DNA of 64,000 nt from Microbulbifer flavimaris (GCF_001641755.2 NZ_LRFG02000001.1:1-64000); one strand, 5' to 3'; shown: positions 1 through 8,885, numbered from the stretch's first letter. The notes: generated from the sequence alone by a model not told the origin. Translations and numbers: made by a program.

Positions 1-560
1 CGCAGGCCGGCATCCAGCCTCCCACCGTGCGACCTTGGAGCAGCGGACCTTAGCTCGGCTCACGGGCAGATGGATCCCGGATCAAGTCCGGGATGACAAG
101 CGAGGTTGAATTCACCTTCGTCGTCATGCCGGCGAAGGCCGGCATCCAGCCTCCCACCGTGCGACCTTGGAGCAGCGGAGCTTAGCTCGGCTCAGGGGCA
201 GATGGATCCCGGATCAAGTCCGGGATGACGGACGATGGTGGTTTCCATTGTTTCGTCATGCCGGCGCAGGCCGGCATCCAGCCTCCCACCGTGCGACCTT
301 GGAGCAGCGGACCTTAGCTCGGCTCACGGGCAGATGGATCCCGGATCAAGTCCGGGATGACAGATGATGGTGGTTTCCATTGTTTCGTCATGCCGGCGCA
401 GGCCGGCATCCAGCCTCCCATCGTGCGACCTTGGAGCAGCGGACCTTATCTTGGCTCACGGGCAGATGGATCCCGGATCAAGTCCGGGATGACAGGTGAG
501 GCTGAATTCACCTTCGTCGTCATGCCGGCGCAGGCCGGCATCCAGCCCCTCGAGCTGTCA
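1..560. repeat. Tandem array of 132-bp units made of inverted palindromic elements
   Basis: The same landmark (GGCCGGCATCCAG) begins at 5, 137, 269, 401 and 533, so the unit is exactly 132 bp and there are four full copies plus a partial fifth. Each unit has one element in forward orientation (CGTC, ATGCCGGC stem, GCAG loop, GCCGGCAT stem, CCAG) and one in reverse orientation (TGGATCCCGGA...TCCGGGATGAC), separated by unique spacers. Copies differ by a few substitutions; the spacer before the forward element switches between two variants. Because 132 is divisible by three, open frames run through the array, but they encode only repeat peptides and are not genes. The array is cut by the window edge. 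Confidence 0.95.
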
Positions 561-561
561 G

Positions 562-588
562 ATACCTCGCATGCGCGGGGTATTTTTT
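562..588 (+). terminator. Rho-independent terminator
   Basis: A 9-bp stem (ATACCTCGC with GCGGGGTAT, one G-T pair) with an ATGC loop is followed by six T. No gene ends here inside the window, so it would serve a plus-strand gene upstream of base 1. In relatives secA often lies upstream of argJ, so secA is a guess. Confidence 0.65.
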
Positions 589-651
589 GCAATCAAGGGC
601 GCATTATCTGCAGTTATGCTGAATCAAACAGCAGAAAGTTTGGGAATCTGC

Positions 652-680
652 TTGTCTCCTGACCCGCCCCCTTCGATAAT
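652..680 (+). promoter_or_regulatory. Putative sigma-70 promoter for argJ
   Basis: TTGTCT (-35) and GATAAT (-10) are separated by 17 bp, about 75 bp upstream of argJ. The match is 4/6 and 5/6. Confidence 0.45.
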
Positions 681-755
681 GTCGCTTTTCTAGTCTCGCC
701 GCTTTCTTTTAAGTTGGCTCAGCCCGGGGAGGCCTGTAGGCCCTGCTAAATAATC

Positions 756-1958
756 ATGTCCGAACATTCACTGCCGCAAATTCCGGGAATCCGTCTCGCC
801 AGCGTGCCCGCTAGGATCAAGAACTGGGAGCGGGACGACCTGCTGCTGGTTGCGATCGATGAGGGCGCCAGCGTTTCTGCCACCTTTACCCAGAATGCCT
901 TCTGCGCGGCACCGGTCACGGTGGCGAAGGAGCACATCGGGGCCGGCGGAGTCCGCGCTTTGCTGGTGAATGCCGGCAATGCCAACGCGGCCACCGGTGA
1001 GCGAGGGATAGAGGATGCGAGGGCATGCTGCGAGGCTGTCGCCACGGCATTGAACATTCAACCCAAACAGGTGCTGCCATTCAGCACCGGCGTGATCGGC
1101 GAGCATCTGCCCCTGCAGCGGCTTCTGGATGGCGTGCCAAGGGCCGCCGAGCAGTTGCGCGGTGATGGCTGGGCGGCGGCTGCCAAAGCCATCATGACCA
1201 CCGATACCAGGCCCAAGACCGCCAGCCGCTCTGTGGCAGTGGCGGGGCAGCAGGTCCGTATCTGCGGCATCGCCAAGGGAGCCGGCATGATCCAGCCCAA
1301 TATGGCGACGATGCTGGCATATGTCGCCACGGATGCAGCGGTTCCGCAGCCGCTGCTGGATACGCTGGTGCAGGAGGCCGTTGCGGCTTCCTTCAACCGC
1401 ATCAGTGTCGATGGTGATACCTCCACCAATGACGCCTGCGTGCTAATCGCGACCGGGGCCACCGGCCCCACGATTGCAGATACCCAGAGCGAAGACTTCC
1501 TGAATCTCAAGCAGGCCATTGTGGATGTCCACATCGAGTTGGCCCAGGCGATCGTCAAGGACGGCGAGGGCGCGAGTAAGTTTGTGACGGTGCAGGTCAC
1601 CGGAGCAGCCAGCAGTGAAGAAGCATTGAAAGTCGCGTTTGAGGTGGGTGAGTCCCCGCTGGTGAAAACCGCCCTCTACGCTTCCGATCCCAACTGGGGG
1701 CGCCTGGTGATGGCGGTGGGTAATGCCGGGATCGAGGGCCTGGATCCGGGCAAGGTGAATATTTTCCTGGATGATGTACAGGTGGTGGAAGCTGGCGGCC
1801 GCGCGGCAACTTACACGGAAGCGCAGGGAGACAAGGTTTTCGCCAAGCCTGAATTCACCATCACGGTGGATCTCGGTCGCGGCGATAGCTGCGAGCATAT
1901 CTGGACCTGCGACTTCTCCCACGACTACGTGACCATCAACGCGGAATACCGCACCTGA
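756..1958 (+). CDS. argJ: Bifunctional glutamate N-acetyltransferase / amino-acid acetyltransferase ArgJ
   Basis: ArgJ transfers the acetyl group of N-acetylornithine to glutamate, recycling acetyl in cytosolic arginine synthesis; bifunctional members also use acetyl-CoA. The 400-residue length is normal. The autocleavage region is intact: KGAGMIQPNMATML around residues 174-187, with the nucleophilic threonine at about 185 after alanine. The C-terminal block with NPNWGR-like DPNWGR and the final AEYRT are also typical. The ATG lacks a strong Shine-Dalgarno close by. A promoter-like sequence lies about 75 bp upstream. argJ followed by mutT is a conserved order in Pseudomonas-type genomes. Whether it is mono- or bifunctional cannot be decided from sequence alone. 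Confidence 0.96.
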   Translation: MSEHSLPQIPGIRLASVPARIKNWERDDLLLVAIDEGASVSATFTQNAFCAAPVTVAKEHIGAGGVRALLVNAGNANAATGERGIEDARACCEAVATALNIQPKQVLPFSTGVIGEHLPLQRLLDGVPRAAEQLRGDGWAAAAKAIMTTDTRPKTASRSVAVAGQQVRICGIAKGAGMIQPNMATMLAYVATDAAVPQPLLDTLVQEAVAASFNRISVDGDTSTNDACVLIATGATGPTIADTQSEDFLNLKQAIVDVHIELAQAIVKDGEGASKFVTVQVTGAASSEEALKVAFEVGESPLVKTALYASDPNWGRLVMAVGNAGIEGLDPGKVNIFLDDVQVVEAGGRAATYTEAQGDKVFAKPEFTITVDLGRGDSCEHIWTCDFSHDYVTINAEYRT

Positions 1959-2108
1959 TTCGACCATTCGGCTCCGCTCACGAATCCGTGTGCAGGCTGG
2001 CCGGGCGCCGGCGCGCCAACAATGGTCCCTATGGGCAGCCTGCACTGCATGGCTTTAGCAGCTATACCTATCAGTGAGGTCTCCACCCGCCAAACAGGAG
2101 CCAACCTG

Positions 2109-2240
2109 ATGATGAAATTTGTCTGGGCGATTCTGATCGTGATGGCGATCCTGATGTTCGGGCGCTTTCTGGTCAATACCGTCGATACCCATGACGAGCC
2201 GATCGAGACGCACCCGCCGCAAGAAGAGCAGTCCCCCTGA
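2109..2240 (+). CDS. 43-aa single-pass membrane protein, unknown function
   Basis: Not recognised. The protein starts MMKFVWAILIVMAILMFGRF, a single hydrophobic helix at about residues 3-22, followed by a polar, acidic and proline-rich tail (THDEPIETHPPQEEQ). The start at 2109 is chosen because AGGAG at 2096-2100 lies 8 bases upstream; an in-frame upstream start would remove this good ribosome-binding site and add a non-hydrophobic leader. It lies between argJ and mutT on the same strand. The helix with short acidic tail fits a small inner-membrane protein, but no role can be assigned. Confidence 0.6.
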   Translation: MMKFVWAILIVMAILMFGRFLVNTVDTHDEPIETHPPQEEQSP

Positions 2241-2385
2241 GAAGATGGGCAGCAGCGTTTGTCTCCTCCCTGATAGGCCAAGGGGCGCCTGATAGCGGAT
2301 TGCCACCGCAGCATTGGAGCCTGCGCCCTCGTGATCGCTTCCTAGGCGGCGATGCCGTCATCGGCGTCCTGCCTACCTCACTGTC

Positions 2386-2414
2386 TTGAGAAATCACCGC
2401 CGGAGCCGTATAAC
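2386..2414 (+). promoter_or_regulatory. Putative sigma-70 promoter for mutT
   Basis: TTGAGA (-35, 5/6) and TATAAC (-10, 5/6) are spaced by exactly 17 bp and lie 32 bases upstream of the mutT GTG start. Confidence 0.55.
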
Positions 2415-2446
2415 GTTGCCTTCCTGAACAAGGCACAGAGGTTTCC

Positions 2447-2851
2447 GTGAGCAAAGTCATTCACGTCGCCGTCGGCGTTATCCTTGGCCGCGACGGCCGC
2501 ATCCTGATCGCCCGCCGTCCGGACCACCTGCATATGGGCGGCCGCTGGGAGTTCCCCGGTGGCAAGGTAGAGGCCGGTGAGAGTGTGCAGGAAGCGCTGA
2601 CCCGGGAGTTGCGCGAGGAGATCGCCATCGACGTAGAGGCCATCCAACCGCTCACGGAGATTCGCCACGAATACCCGGAAAAAACCGTGCTGCTGGACAC
2701 CTGGTGGGTGACCGCATTCAGCGGTGAGCCACGTGGCCTGGAAGGGCAGGAGACCCGTTGGGTTGCCCGCGATGAGCTGGACCATTATCAGTTCCCGGAT
2801 GCCAACCAGGCGATTATCGAAGCCATCCAGCACAGTAAAGTCACCGGCTAG
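2447..2851 (+). CDS. mutT: 8-oxo-dGTP diphosphatase MutT (Nudix)
   Basis: MutT hydrolyses 8-oxo-dGTP to the monophosphate, removing a mutagenic nucleotide from the pool. The 134-residue protein has a full Nudix box at residues 39-61, with GGKVEAGES followed by RELREEI, supplying the metal-binding glutamates. The GTG start at 2447 is supported by AGG-rich sequence 6-16 bases upstream and by the normal N-terminus (KVIHVAVGVI). It lacks the C-terminal thiamine-phosphate-synthase-like domain fused to MutT in some relatives. Its position downstream of argJ is conserved. Another Nudix specificity is possible but less likely given length and context. Confidence 0.93.
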   Translation: MSKVIHVAVGVILGRDGRILIARRPDHLHMGGRWEFPGGKVEAGESVQEALTRELREEIAIDVEAIQPLTEIRHEYPEKTVLLDTWWVTAFSGEPRGLEGQETRWVARDELDHYQFPDANQAIIEAIQHSKVTG

Positions 2852-2894
2852 GCCACAGCCTAGAATCTCGAGCCGAAAAAGTGGCCTTCACCAC

Positions 2895-3335
2895 TATCGT
2901 CATGCCGGCGCAGGCCGGCATCCCCAAAAACCACAGAAGCCTAGCCCCAGCGATAGACCGCTATCTCAGGCCTATGGCCAATGAAATCCCGGATCATCCG
3001 GGCTGAAGCGAGAGCGCGGTTCCTCCCCCCGTCGTCATGCCGGCGCAGGCCGGCATCCAGAAAACCACAGAAGCCCAGCCCCAGCGATAGACTGCTATCA
3101 CAGGCCTATGGCCAATGAAATACCCGGTCATCCGGGTTGAAGCGAGAGCGCGGTTCCTCCCCCCGTCGTCATGCCGGCGCAGGCCGGCATCCAGAAAACC
3201 ACAGAAGCCCAGCCACAGCGATAGGCTGCTATCACAGGCCTATGGCCAATGAAATACCGGGTCATCCGGGTTGAAGCGAGAGCGCGGTTCCTCCCCCCCG
3301 TCGTCATGCCGGCGCAGGCCGGCATCCAGAGGCCA
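2895..3335. repeat. Tandem array of 134/135-bp palindromic-element units
   Basis: Forward elements (CGTCATGCC...) start at 2898, 3033, 3167 and 3302, giving periods of 135, 134 and 135 bp. Between them is a weaker inverted partner (TCCCGG..CCGGG type, for example near 2986) and a conserved spacer including GAAGCGAGAGCGCGGTTCC. Unit sequence and length differ from the array at 1-560, so this array expanded independently. It fills the mutT-yacG intergenic region between convergent genes. Open frames here encode only repeat peptides. Confidence 0.92.
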
Positions 3336-3417
3336 CAGAACCAGAGTCTGGCAGGAAAAGGGGATCAGAGAAGAGAGCTTGAGGAGGCTCAGAAAGGGCA
3401 TCCAAGCCGGCAAAGAC

Positions 3418-3642
3418 TCAGTGTCGGGTCTTATCGGGATCCAGATCCTCACTCAGCACATCGTCATAAACCGGCTGACCCGGAATCTTGTGCCCCTCAC
3501 TGGCCCACTCCCCCAGATCGATCAACTTGCAACGCTCGCTGCAGAACGGACGAAAAGGGGAATCCGCACTCCATTCAACCAGCTTCTTGCAGGTAGGGCA
3601 CGGCACTGAGGGTTTGTCGGATGCGGTTTTCTTACTGCTCAT
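3418..3642 (-). CDS. yacG: DNA gyrase inhibitor / zinc-binding protein YacG
   Basis: This 74-residue protein has the YacG zinc knuckle: CPTC at residues 15-18 and CSERC at 34-38, followed by KLIDLGEW. E. coli YacG binds GyrB and inhibits DNA gyrase. It lies 6 bp downstream of coaE on the same strand, the conserved pilD-coaE-yacG order. The polar C-terminal tail is typical. Length and all four cysteines are intact. Confidence 0.95.
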   Translation of the reverse strand: MSSKKTASDKPSVPCPTCKKLVEWSADSPFRPFCSERCKLIDLGEWASEGHKIPGQPVYDDVLSEDLDPDKTRH

Positions 3643-3648
3643 AATGCT

Positions 3649-4257
3649 TCAATCGTGTTTATTTGCCAGCTGCAGGTAGTGCTCGTGCAGCGTGTGCACC
3701 TGGGCTCGCAGGCTGGCCAGGTCGCCGGAATTATCCAGCACATCATCGGCACGCTTCAACCGCTCCATACGCGGCAACTGGGCGTCCATAATCTGGCGAA
3801 TCTGCTCGGGATCGTTGCGGTCGCGGGAGCTGGCCCGTGCGATCTGCATCTCCTCTGGCACATCCACCACACACACGCGCTCTACCAGTGTATCTTGTCC
3901 GGACTCGATGAGCAGCGGGGACTCCAGGATCGCGTAAGGGCTGGAGGCGGACTGCAGGGCCTGAACAATTTCCTCGCGGATCAGCGGGTGCAAAAGCCCC
4001 TCAAGCCAGCGGCGCTCCGTCTCACTCTCGAAAACCAGCTGCCGCAGCCTTGCCCGGTCCAGCTCACCGCTCTCCAGCAATACGTCGGCCCCAAAATGCT
4101 CGGCAATCTGTTCCAGCGCCGGCCGCCCAGGCTGCACAACAACCCGCGCAGCCCAGTCGGCATCCACGACCGTGATGCCATGCTCCCGAAACCCATCCGC
4201 CGCGGCGGACTTACCACTGCCGATGCCACCGGTAAGGCCCACGATATAGTTAGCCAT
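3649..4257 (-). CDS. coaE: Dephospho-CoA kinase CoaE
   Basis: CoaE phosphorylates the ribose 3'-hydroxyl of dephospho-CoA in the last step of coenzyme A synthesis. The 202-residue protein starts MANYIVGLTGGIGSGKS, with the Walker A motif at residues 10-17. The usual VVDADWAAR block (substrate region, about residues 30-39) and the lid region with RASSRD follow. It is immediately upstream of yacG, probably co-transcribed, and separated from pilD by about 230 bp of palindromic elements that may end or process the pilD transcript. Confidence 0.95.
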   Translation of the reverse strand: MANYIVGLTGGIGSGKSAAADGFREHGITVVDADWAARVVVQPGRPALEQIAEHFGADVLLESGELDRARLRQLVFESETERRWLEGLLHPLIREEIVQALQSASSPYAILESPLLIESGQDTLVERVCVVDVPEEMQIARASSRDRNDPEQIRQIMDAQLPRMERLKRADDVLDNSGDLASLRAQVHTLHEHYLQLANKHD

Positions 4258-4273
4258 GAAGAGATTCTTCCAT

Positions 4274-4459
4274 CGTCATCCCGGCGAAGGCCGGGATCCA
4301 GTGAACCACTGGGGTGGAGTTTAGCGGCGGACCACAAAGCCAGCCTGCGGGCCAATGGATCCCAGACCAAGTTCGGGATGATGATTCAGCACACTCACCA
4401 CGCGCTCGTCACCCCGGGGCAGAGCCCGTACTGGACTTGATCCGGCACCGGGATCCAGA
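4274..4459. repeat. Cluster of palindromic elements between coaE and pilD
   Basis: A well-formed forward element lies at 4274-4301 (ATCCCGGC / GCCGGGAT stem). Degenerate inverted copies follow near 4353-4384 and 4409-4459. They fill the pilD-coaE intercistronic gap. Unlike the three arrays, there is no regular period. Confidence 0.8.
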
Positions 4460-4488
4460 AACCAGCGAGCCTGAATTCTGCCAGTGGC

Positions 4489-5373
4489 CTACGATCCCAG
4501 CCCGGAATAAGCCAGATACCACCCCACAATCTGCTCACCCCACAGCATGGCAATCCAGCCCGCACCTGCCAGATAGGGGCCAAACGCAATCGGCAAGTTC
4601 TTGTCCCGCCCCGCGATTGCGCTCCAGGTCAAACCGGCCACCGCACCTACGGCAGCGGAGAGCAGAATAATCAGCGGCAGCATCTGCCAGCCAAACCAGG
4701 CACCGATGGCCGCCAGGATCTTGAAGTCCCCGGCCCCCATGCCCTCCTTGCCGGTCACCAGCTTGAAAACATGGTAGACAGCCCAAAGTGCCAAGTACCC
4801 GGCCACTGCGCCGATCACCGCATCCTGAAGCGGCACAAACACGCCCCAGATATTGATCACCAGTCCCGCCCATAGCAGCGGCAGCGTGATCTGGTCCGGC
4901 AGGAGTTGCTTGTCAAAATCGATCCCGGTCAGCGCGATAAGCGCCCAGGTAAACACGCAGCCCGCCAGCGCCTGCCAGGTAAAGCCCAGCTGCCAGACCA
5001 CCATCACGGTCAGCAGACCGGTCACCAGCTCCACTAGCGGATAGCGCTTGGAAATCTTCGTCCCGCAGAAACCGCATTTACCTCCAAGGAGCAGGTAGCT
5101 CACAACCGGAATGTTATGCCAGGGTCTGATCTCAGCATCGCAGTTGGGGCAATGCGAGTGGGGCAGTATAAGGTTGAAGGTTTCGTCGAGCGCCTTCTTC
5201 TCACTGGGATCGGGCTTCTGGTCGAAGTAACTGTAGAAATCTCGCTTGTACTCTCGCTCCATCATAATGGGGAGGCGGTAAATAACTACATTTAGGAAAC
5301 TGCCAATCAGTAGCCCCAAAAGAAAAGCGCTGCCTATGAGCAGCGCTTGGTGCGAAAGTATTGAATCAAGCAT
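4489..5373 (-). CDS. pilD: Type IV prepilin peptidase / N-methyltransferase PilD
   Basis: PilD is an inner-membrane aspartyl protease that cleaves the prepilin leader after glycine and N-methylates the new terminus. The 294-residue protein has an N-terminal hydrophobic segment (LLIGSFLNVVIYRLP), a cytoplasmic zinc site (C75xxC78 and C100xxC103) and several membrane helices. Catalytic aspartates are visible in GIDFDKQLLPD (D152) and the GAGD motif (D216). It follows pilC by about 11 bp in an apparent pilB-pilC-pilD operon. Its substrates here would be PilA and the second pilin. It may also process type II secretion pseudopilins, as in related bacteria. Confidence 0.96.
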   Translation of the reverse strand: MLDSILSHQALLIGSAFLLGLLIGSFLNVVIYRLPIMMEREYKRDFYSYFDQKPDPSEKKALDETFNLILPHSHCPNCDAEIRPWHNIPVVSYLLLGGKCGFCGTKISKRYPLVELVTGLLTVMVVWQLGFTWQALAGCVFTWALIALTGIDFDKQLLPDQITLPLLWAGLVINIWGVFVPLQDAVIGAVAGYLALWAVYHVFKLVTGKEGMGAGDFKILAAIGAWFGWQMLPLIILLSAAVGAVAGLTWSAIAGRDKNLPIAFGPYLAGAGWIAMLWGEQIVGWYLAYSGLGS

Positions 5374-5384
5374 TATTACTTCTT

Positions 5385-6596
5385 TTAGATAACTTGGCCA
5401 AGTTGGAAGATAGGCAGGTACATAGCCACCATCAGGCCGCCAACGAGAATGCCCAGCACTGCCATAATCATGGGTTCCAGCAGGGTCGTGAGGTTGTCGA
5501 CCATATTGTCGACAGCTTCCTCATAGAAGTCCGCGGCTTTACTCAGCATGTCATCCAATGCGCCGGACTCTTCACCGATAGCGGCCATCTGGATCAGCAT
5601 TGTGGGATAGAGTCCGGAGCTTCGTAGTGCGGTATTGAGTGGAATACCAGTTGCCACTGAGTCGCGAATCTTGAGAGTTGCCTCCTCATAGACGCTATTA
5701 CCGGTAGCCCCGGCCACAGATTTCAGCGCATCAATTAGCGGTACACCCGCAGCAAACGTGGTTGAAAGGGTGCGGGCAAAACGGGCCGCAATGGAGTTGT
5801 ATGTAATTGTACCGAGAATAGGCAGCTTCAAGACAAGCCGATCAAAGAAGTGAGCTACATTCTTGTTGCGCTTCTTTGCTTCGATTGTGCCGCCAACAAT
5901 GATGACAACGGTGATGAGAGCATAGAACCAGTTGGCCTGCATCCACTCGGACATACCGACTACCATCTGGGTAAAGGCAGGCAGGTCGGCGCCAAAGCTC
6001 GAGAAAGTCTCGGCAAACTGGGGCACCACCTTGATCAACAGGATAGAGGTCACGATGATCGCCACCACAATCACGGCTATCGGATAGGTCATCGCCTTCT
6101 TGATTTTGGCCTTAAGTGACTCAGTCTTCTCCTTATAAGTTGCGATGCGGTCGAGCATGGTTTCCAGTGCGCCGGACTGTTCACCTGAGGCGACCAAGTT
6201 ACAGAAAAGATCATCGAAATAAACTGGGTGCTTCCGTAATGCTTCAGCGAAGGACGTACCGGAGGCGACATCATCCCTGATTTTGAAAATCAGCTCTTTG
6301 ACGCCCTGATTGTCCAGACCGTCGGCAACAATCTCGAAGCTTTGAACCAGTGGGACACCGGCTTTCATCATCGTAGCCATCTGGCGAGTGAAGAGGGCTA
6401 TATCGGCAGGCTTGACTTTTTTGTTACCGCCAAATAATGGCTTTGGCTTCTTCTGCACCTTGTTCGCGATAATTCCCTGTTTGCGCAGCTGTGCCTTAAT
6501 CAGCGCAGGATTGGTGCCGTTGATCTCTCCCTCGACCTTGTTGCCTTTATTGTCCACGCCCTTGTAGACATAAGCGACTGCGGTGGCATTGGCCAT
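5385..6596 (-). CDS. pilC: Type IV pilus inner-membrane platform protein PilC
   Basis: PilC is the membrane platform that couples the PilB ATPase to pilin assembly. It has two GspF (T2SSF) domains, about residues 70-195 and 275-395, each with the conserved PL..AL/F...A.G.......G pattern, and three hydrophobic segments. I place the start at 6596 (MANATAVAYVYKG, 403 aa), because CAGGAA precedes that ATG by 7-8 bases and the alternative start at 6629 adds a polar MRQQNNNRNET leader. It lies between pilB and pilD. One palindromic element separates it from pilB. Confidence 0.96.
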   Translation of the reverse strand: MANATAVAYVYKGVDNKGNKVEGEINGTNPALIKAQLRKQGIIANKVQKKPKPLFGGNKKVKPADIALFTRQMATMMKAGVPLVQSFEIVADGLDNQGVKELIFKIRDDVASGTSFAEALRKHPVYFDDLFCNLVASGEQSGALETMLDRIATYKEKTESLKAKIKKAMTYPIAVIVVAIIVTSILLIKVVPQFAETFSSFGADLPAFTQMVVGMSEWMQANWFYALITVVIIVGGTIEAKKRNKNVAHFFDRLVLKLPILGTITYNSIAARFARTLSTTFAAGVPLIDALKSVAGATGNSVYEEATLKIRDSVATGIPLNTALRSSGLYPTMLIQMAAIGEESGALDDMLSKAADFYEEAVDNMVDNLTTLLEPMIMAVLGILVGGLMVAMYLPIFQLGQVI

Positions 6597-6659
6597 GGTT
6601 TCGTTCCTGTTGTTATTCTGCTGCCGCATTGCCGCGGCTTATCGCCAGTAATCGTCGTA

Positions 6660-6690
6660 TAGTCATTCCGGCGCAGGCCGGAATCCAGTG
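6660..6690. repeat. Single palindromic element between pilB and pilC
   Basis: One forward-type element with ATTCCGGC / GCCGGAAT arms and a GCAG loop, ending in CCAG. It lies in the pilB-pilC intercistronic gap, where a transcript hairpin could affect relative expression. Confidence 0.85.
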
Positions 6691-6702
6691 TTCAGAGCTG
6701 AT

Positions 6703-8415
6703 TTAGTCCTGCGTCACTCGGTTAGCCTCTTCAAGGCTGGTCACACCCATCACAACCTTCCGCAACGCAGAGGTGCGCAGGTTGTTGAAGCCCTCCTTGC
6801 GTGCCTGGTCGGCAATTTGGATAGAGTTTCCCCCCTCCATGATAATTCGGGAGATACCATCGGTGATGCGAACCACTTCATACACGCCCACCCGGCCCTT
6901 GTAGCCCTTGGAGCAGTGTTCACAGCCCACCGGCTGGTAGATCTTCCATTCATTGGTAGGGATAGTTACCGAGTCAAAGCCCTCTTCTTTCAACACTTCC
7001 TCGGGCAGGTTGGCCGGCTTCTTACACTCGCCACAGAGCCGGCGAGCGAGCCGCTGGGCAATGATCAGACTCACCGAGGTGGCGATGTTGAAGGTCGGGA
7101 CACCCATATTCATCAGGCGCGTCAGGGTCTCCGGGGCTGAGTTGGTATGCAGGGTGGAGAGCACCAAGTGCCCGGTCTGGGCGGCCTTGATGGCAATCTC
7201 CGCTGTTTCGAGGTCCCGGATTTCCCCCACCATCACGATATCCGGATCCTGACGCAGGAACGACCGCAAAGCATCGGCAAAGTTAAGACCCACTTTGGCA
7301 TTGACGTTGACCTGGTTAATCCCTTCCAGGTTGATCTCCACCGGGTCCTCTGCGGTGGAGATATTGCTCTCCGCTGTATTGAGGATATTTAGGCCTGTAT
7401 ACAGAGAAACCGTCTTGCCGGAACCGGTGGGGCCCGTAACAAGGATCATGCCTTGGGGCTGGGCCAGGGCGTCCAGGTACATTTTCTTCTGGTCCTCCTC
7501 GTAACCGAGCGCATCGATACCGAGCTTGGCAGAGGAGGGGTCCAGGATCCGCAGTACGATCTTTTCACCCCACAGGGTTGGAAGACTGTTGACCCGGAAG
7601 TCGATGGCCTTGGTCTTCGATAGCTTCATCTTTATCCGGCCGTCTTGGGGCACTCGCCGCTCAGAGATATCCATCTTGGACATTACTTTAAGACGAGCGG
7701 AGATCCGGGGAGCCAGTTGAATCGGCGGCTTGGCGATCTCATGCAAAACGCCATCAGTACGGAAGCGCACCCGGTAAGCCTTTTCGTAAGGCTCAAAATG
7801 GATATCAGATGCACCGGTTCGAATGGCATCCAAAAGAACTTTGTTCACAAATCGAACAACCGGTGCTTCATCGCCACCCGGGTCATCATCTTGCGCCTGG
7901 TCCGGCTGCCCGCCCTCTACGTCGAGGGCATCCAGTTCCTCATCGTCCATGCCCTCCAGGCCTGCGCCCATATCAGAACTATTGGAAAGGTAGCTCTCGA
8001 TGGCCTTGGCCAGCTTGTCGGCCTCAACCAGTACGGCATCAGTGTTGAGACCAGTATTGAAGTTGATCTCATCCAGGGCCGCGAGGTTGGTGGGGTCCGC
8101 AACCGCGACAAAAAGCCGGTTTCCTCGCTTATACAGAGGAAGAGCAAAGTGCTTGCTGATCAGGCGTTCGTCGACAATGTCTTTGGGGATGAGGTCAAAA
8201 TTGTAGCCACCAAGGTCAAAGAGGGGGGAGCCGAAGGCATTGGCAGCAATAGTGGCCAGTTCACGGCTCTTGATCAGCTTGGCCTCTACGGCGTGCTGGG
8301 CGAAGGTCTGGCTTTCGCGCTTGGCTGCCTTGGTGGCAGAGGCGGCGGTTGCTTCGTCCAGTTTCTGGTCTGCTACCAGGCGCTTGGCCAGGCCGCTGAG
8401 GGGAATACTGCTCAT
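6703..8415 (-). CDS. pilB: Type IV pilus extension ATPase PilB
   Basis: PilB is the hexameric cytoplasmic ATPase powering pilus extension. The 570-residue protein has an N-terminal MshEN/GspE-N domain (about 1-150), an acidic linker, then the secretion ATPase core. Visible motifs are Walker A GPTGSGKT, the Asp box STAEDPVE, Walker B IVMVGEIRDLET with the catalytic glutamate, the His box TGHLVLSTLHTN, and a zinc-binding tetracysteine (CGECKK and CEHC). It is the first gene of pilBCD and diverges from pilA across about 550 bp. Confidence 0.97.
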   Translation of the reverse strand: MSSIPLSGLAKRLVADQKLDEATAASATKAAKRESQTFAQHAVEAKLIKSRELATIAANAFGSPLFDLGGYNFDLIPKDIVDERLISKHFALPLYKRGNRLFVAVADPTNLAALDEINFNTGLNTDAVLVEADKLAKAIESYLSNSSDMGAGLEGMDDEELDALDVEGGQPDQAQDDDPGGDEAPVVRFVNKVLLDAIRTGASDIHFEPYEKAYRVRFRTDGVLHEIAKPPIQLAPRISARLKVMSKMDISERRVPQDGRIKMKLSKTKAIDFRVNSLPTLWGEKIVLRILDPSSAKLGIDALGYEEDQKKMYLDALAQPQGMILVTGPTGSGKTVSLYTGLNILNTAESNISTAEDPVEINLEGINQVNVNAKVGLNFADALRSFLRQDPDIVMVGEIRDLETAEIAIKAAQTGHLVLSTLHTNSAPETLTRLMNMGVPTFNIATSVSLIIAQRLARRLCGECKKPANLPEEVLKEEGFDSVTIPTNEWKIYQPVGCEHCSKGYKGRVGVYEVVRITDGISRIIMEGGNSIQIADQARKEGFNNLRTSALRKVVMGVTSLEEANRVTQD

Positions 8416-8649
8416 GATTTACCGTGCTGACACTCGGTGAGGGCAGCGCTCGCTAGCGCTGACTGTTCATTTTTTATGCGATTGAGGCGCTCGATAATCT
8501 CCTTGGGACCAATAATAGGATGTAATTAGAGGAGAGCGCGTCAAGGGCCTCAATATAGCGAATTCAGTGCCTTAGGCCAATCATGTGAGGTGATGGCTGA
8601 GAGATCTATGCATTCGCTCTATCAAGCTGCCTTCTGTTGAGAGTGGGCT

Positions 8650-8678
8650 CGTCATACCGGCGCGGGCCGGTATCCAGA
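8650..8678. repeat. Single palindromic element upstream of pilA
   Basis: Forward-type copy with ATACCGGC / GCCGGTAT arms, ending in CCAG. Both arms carry the same change relative to the array copies, so pairing is kept. Confidence 0.85.
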
Positions 8679-8885
8679 AACTGATGAGATGTAGGGCGAC
8701 CGATGTAAGGGGTTACAAGTAAAGAGCGCTCAAATTCTGAGCAGAAACAGTCTATGAGTGCCCCTCTGGGCAACGAAGTGACAATTTATGTCAGAACCTT
8801 CATGTCCTCAGCAAAATTAAAAAAAATTGCTTAGAAAATGGGCTAAAAAAGTGAACTTTTGTGACATTCGCACGGTTGCGCGTAT

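Noticed and set aside
1-560. CRISPR array
   Set aside because: Units are 132 bp with conserved 'spacers', not 20-40-bp repeats with unique spacers, and no cas gene is present. The arrays at 2895 and 20807 fail for the same reason.
167-693. Overlapping open frames with PAQAGIQ-, RHAGAGRHP- and DPGLRRDD-type peptides
   Set aside because: They translate the 132-bp palindrome array in successive frames, lack ribosome-binding sites and change frame with each element. The same applies to frames at 2724-2984, 3128-3609, 4314-4670 and 20939-21548.
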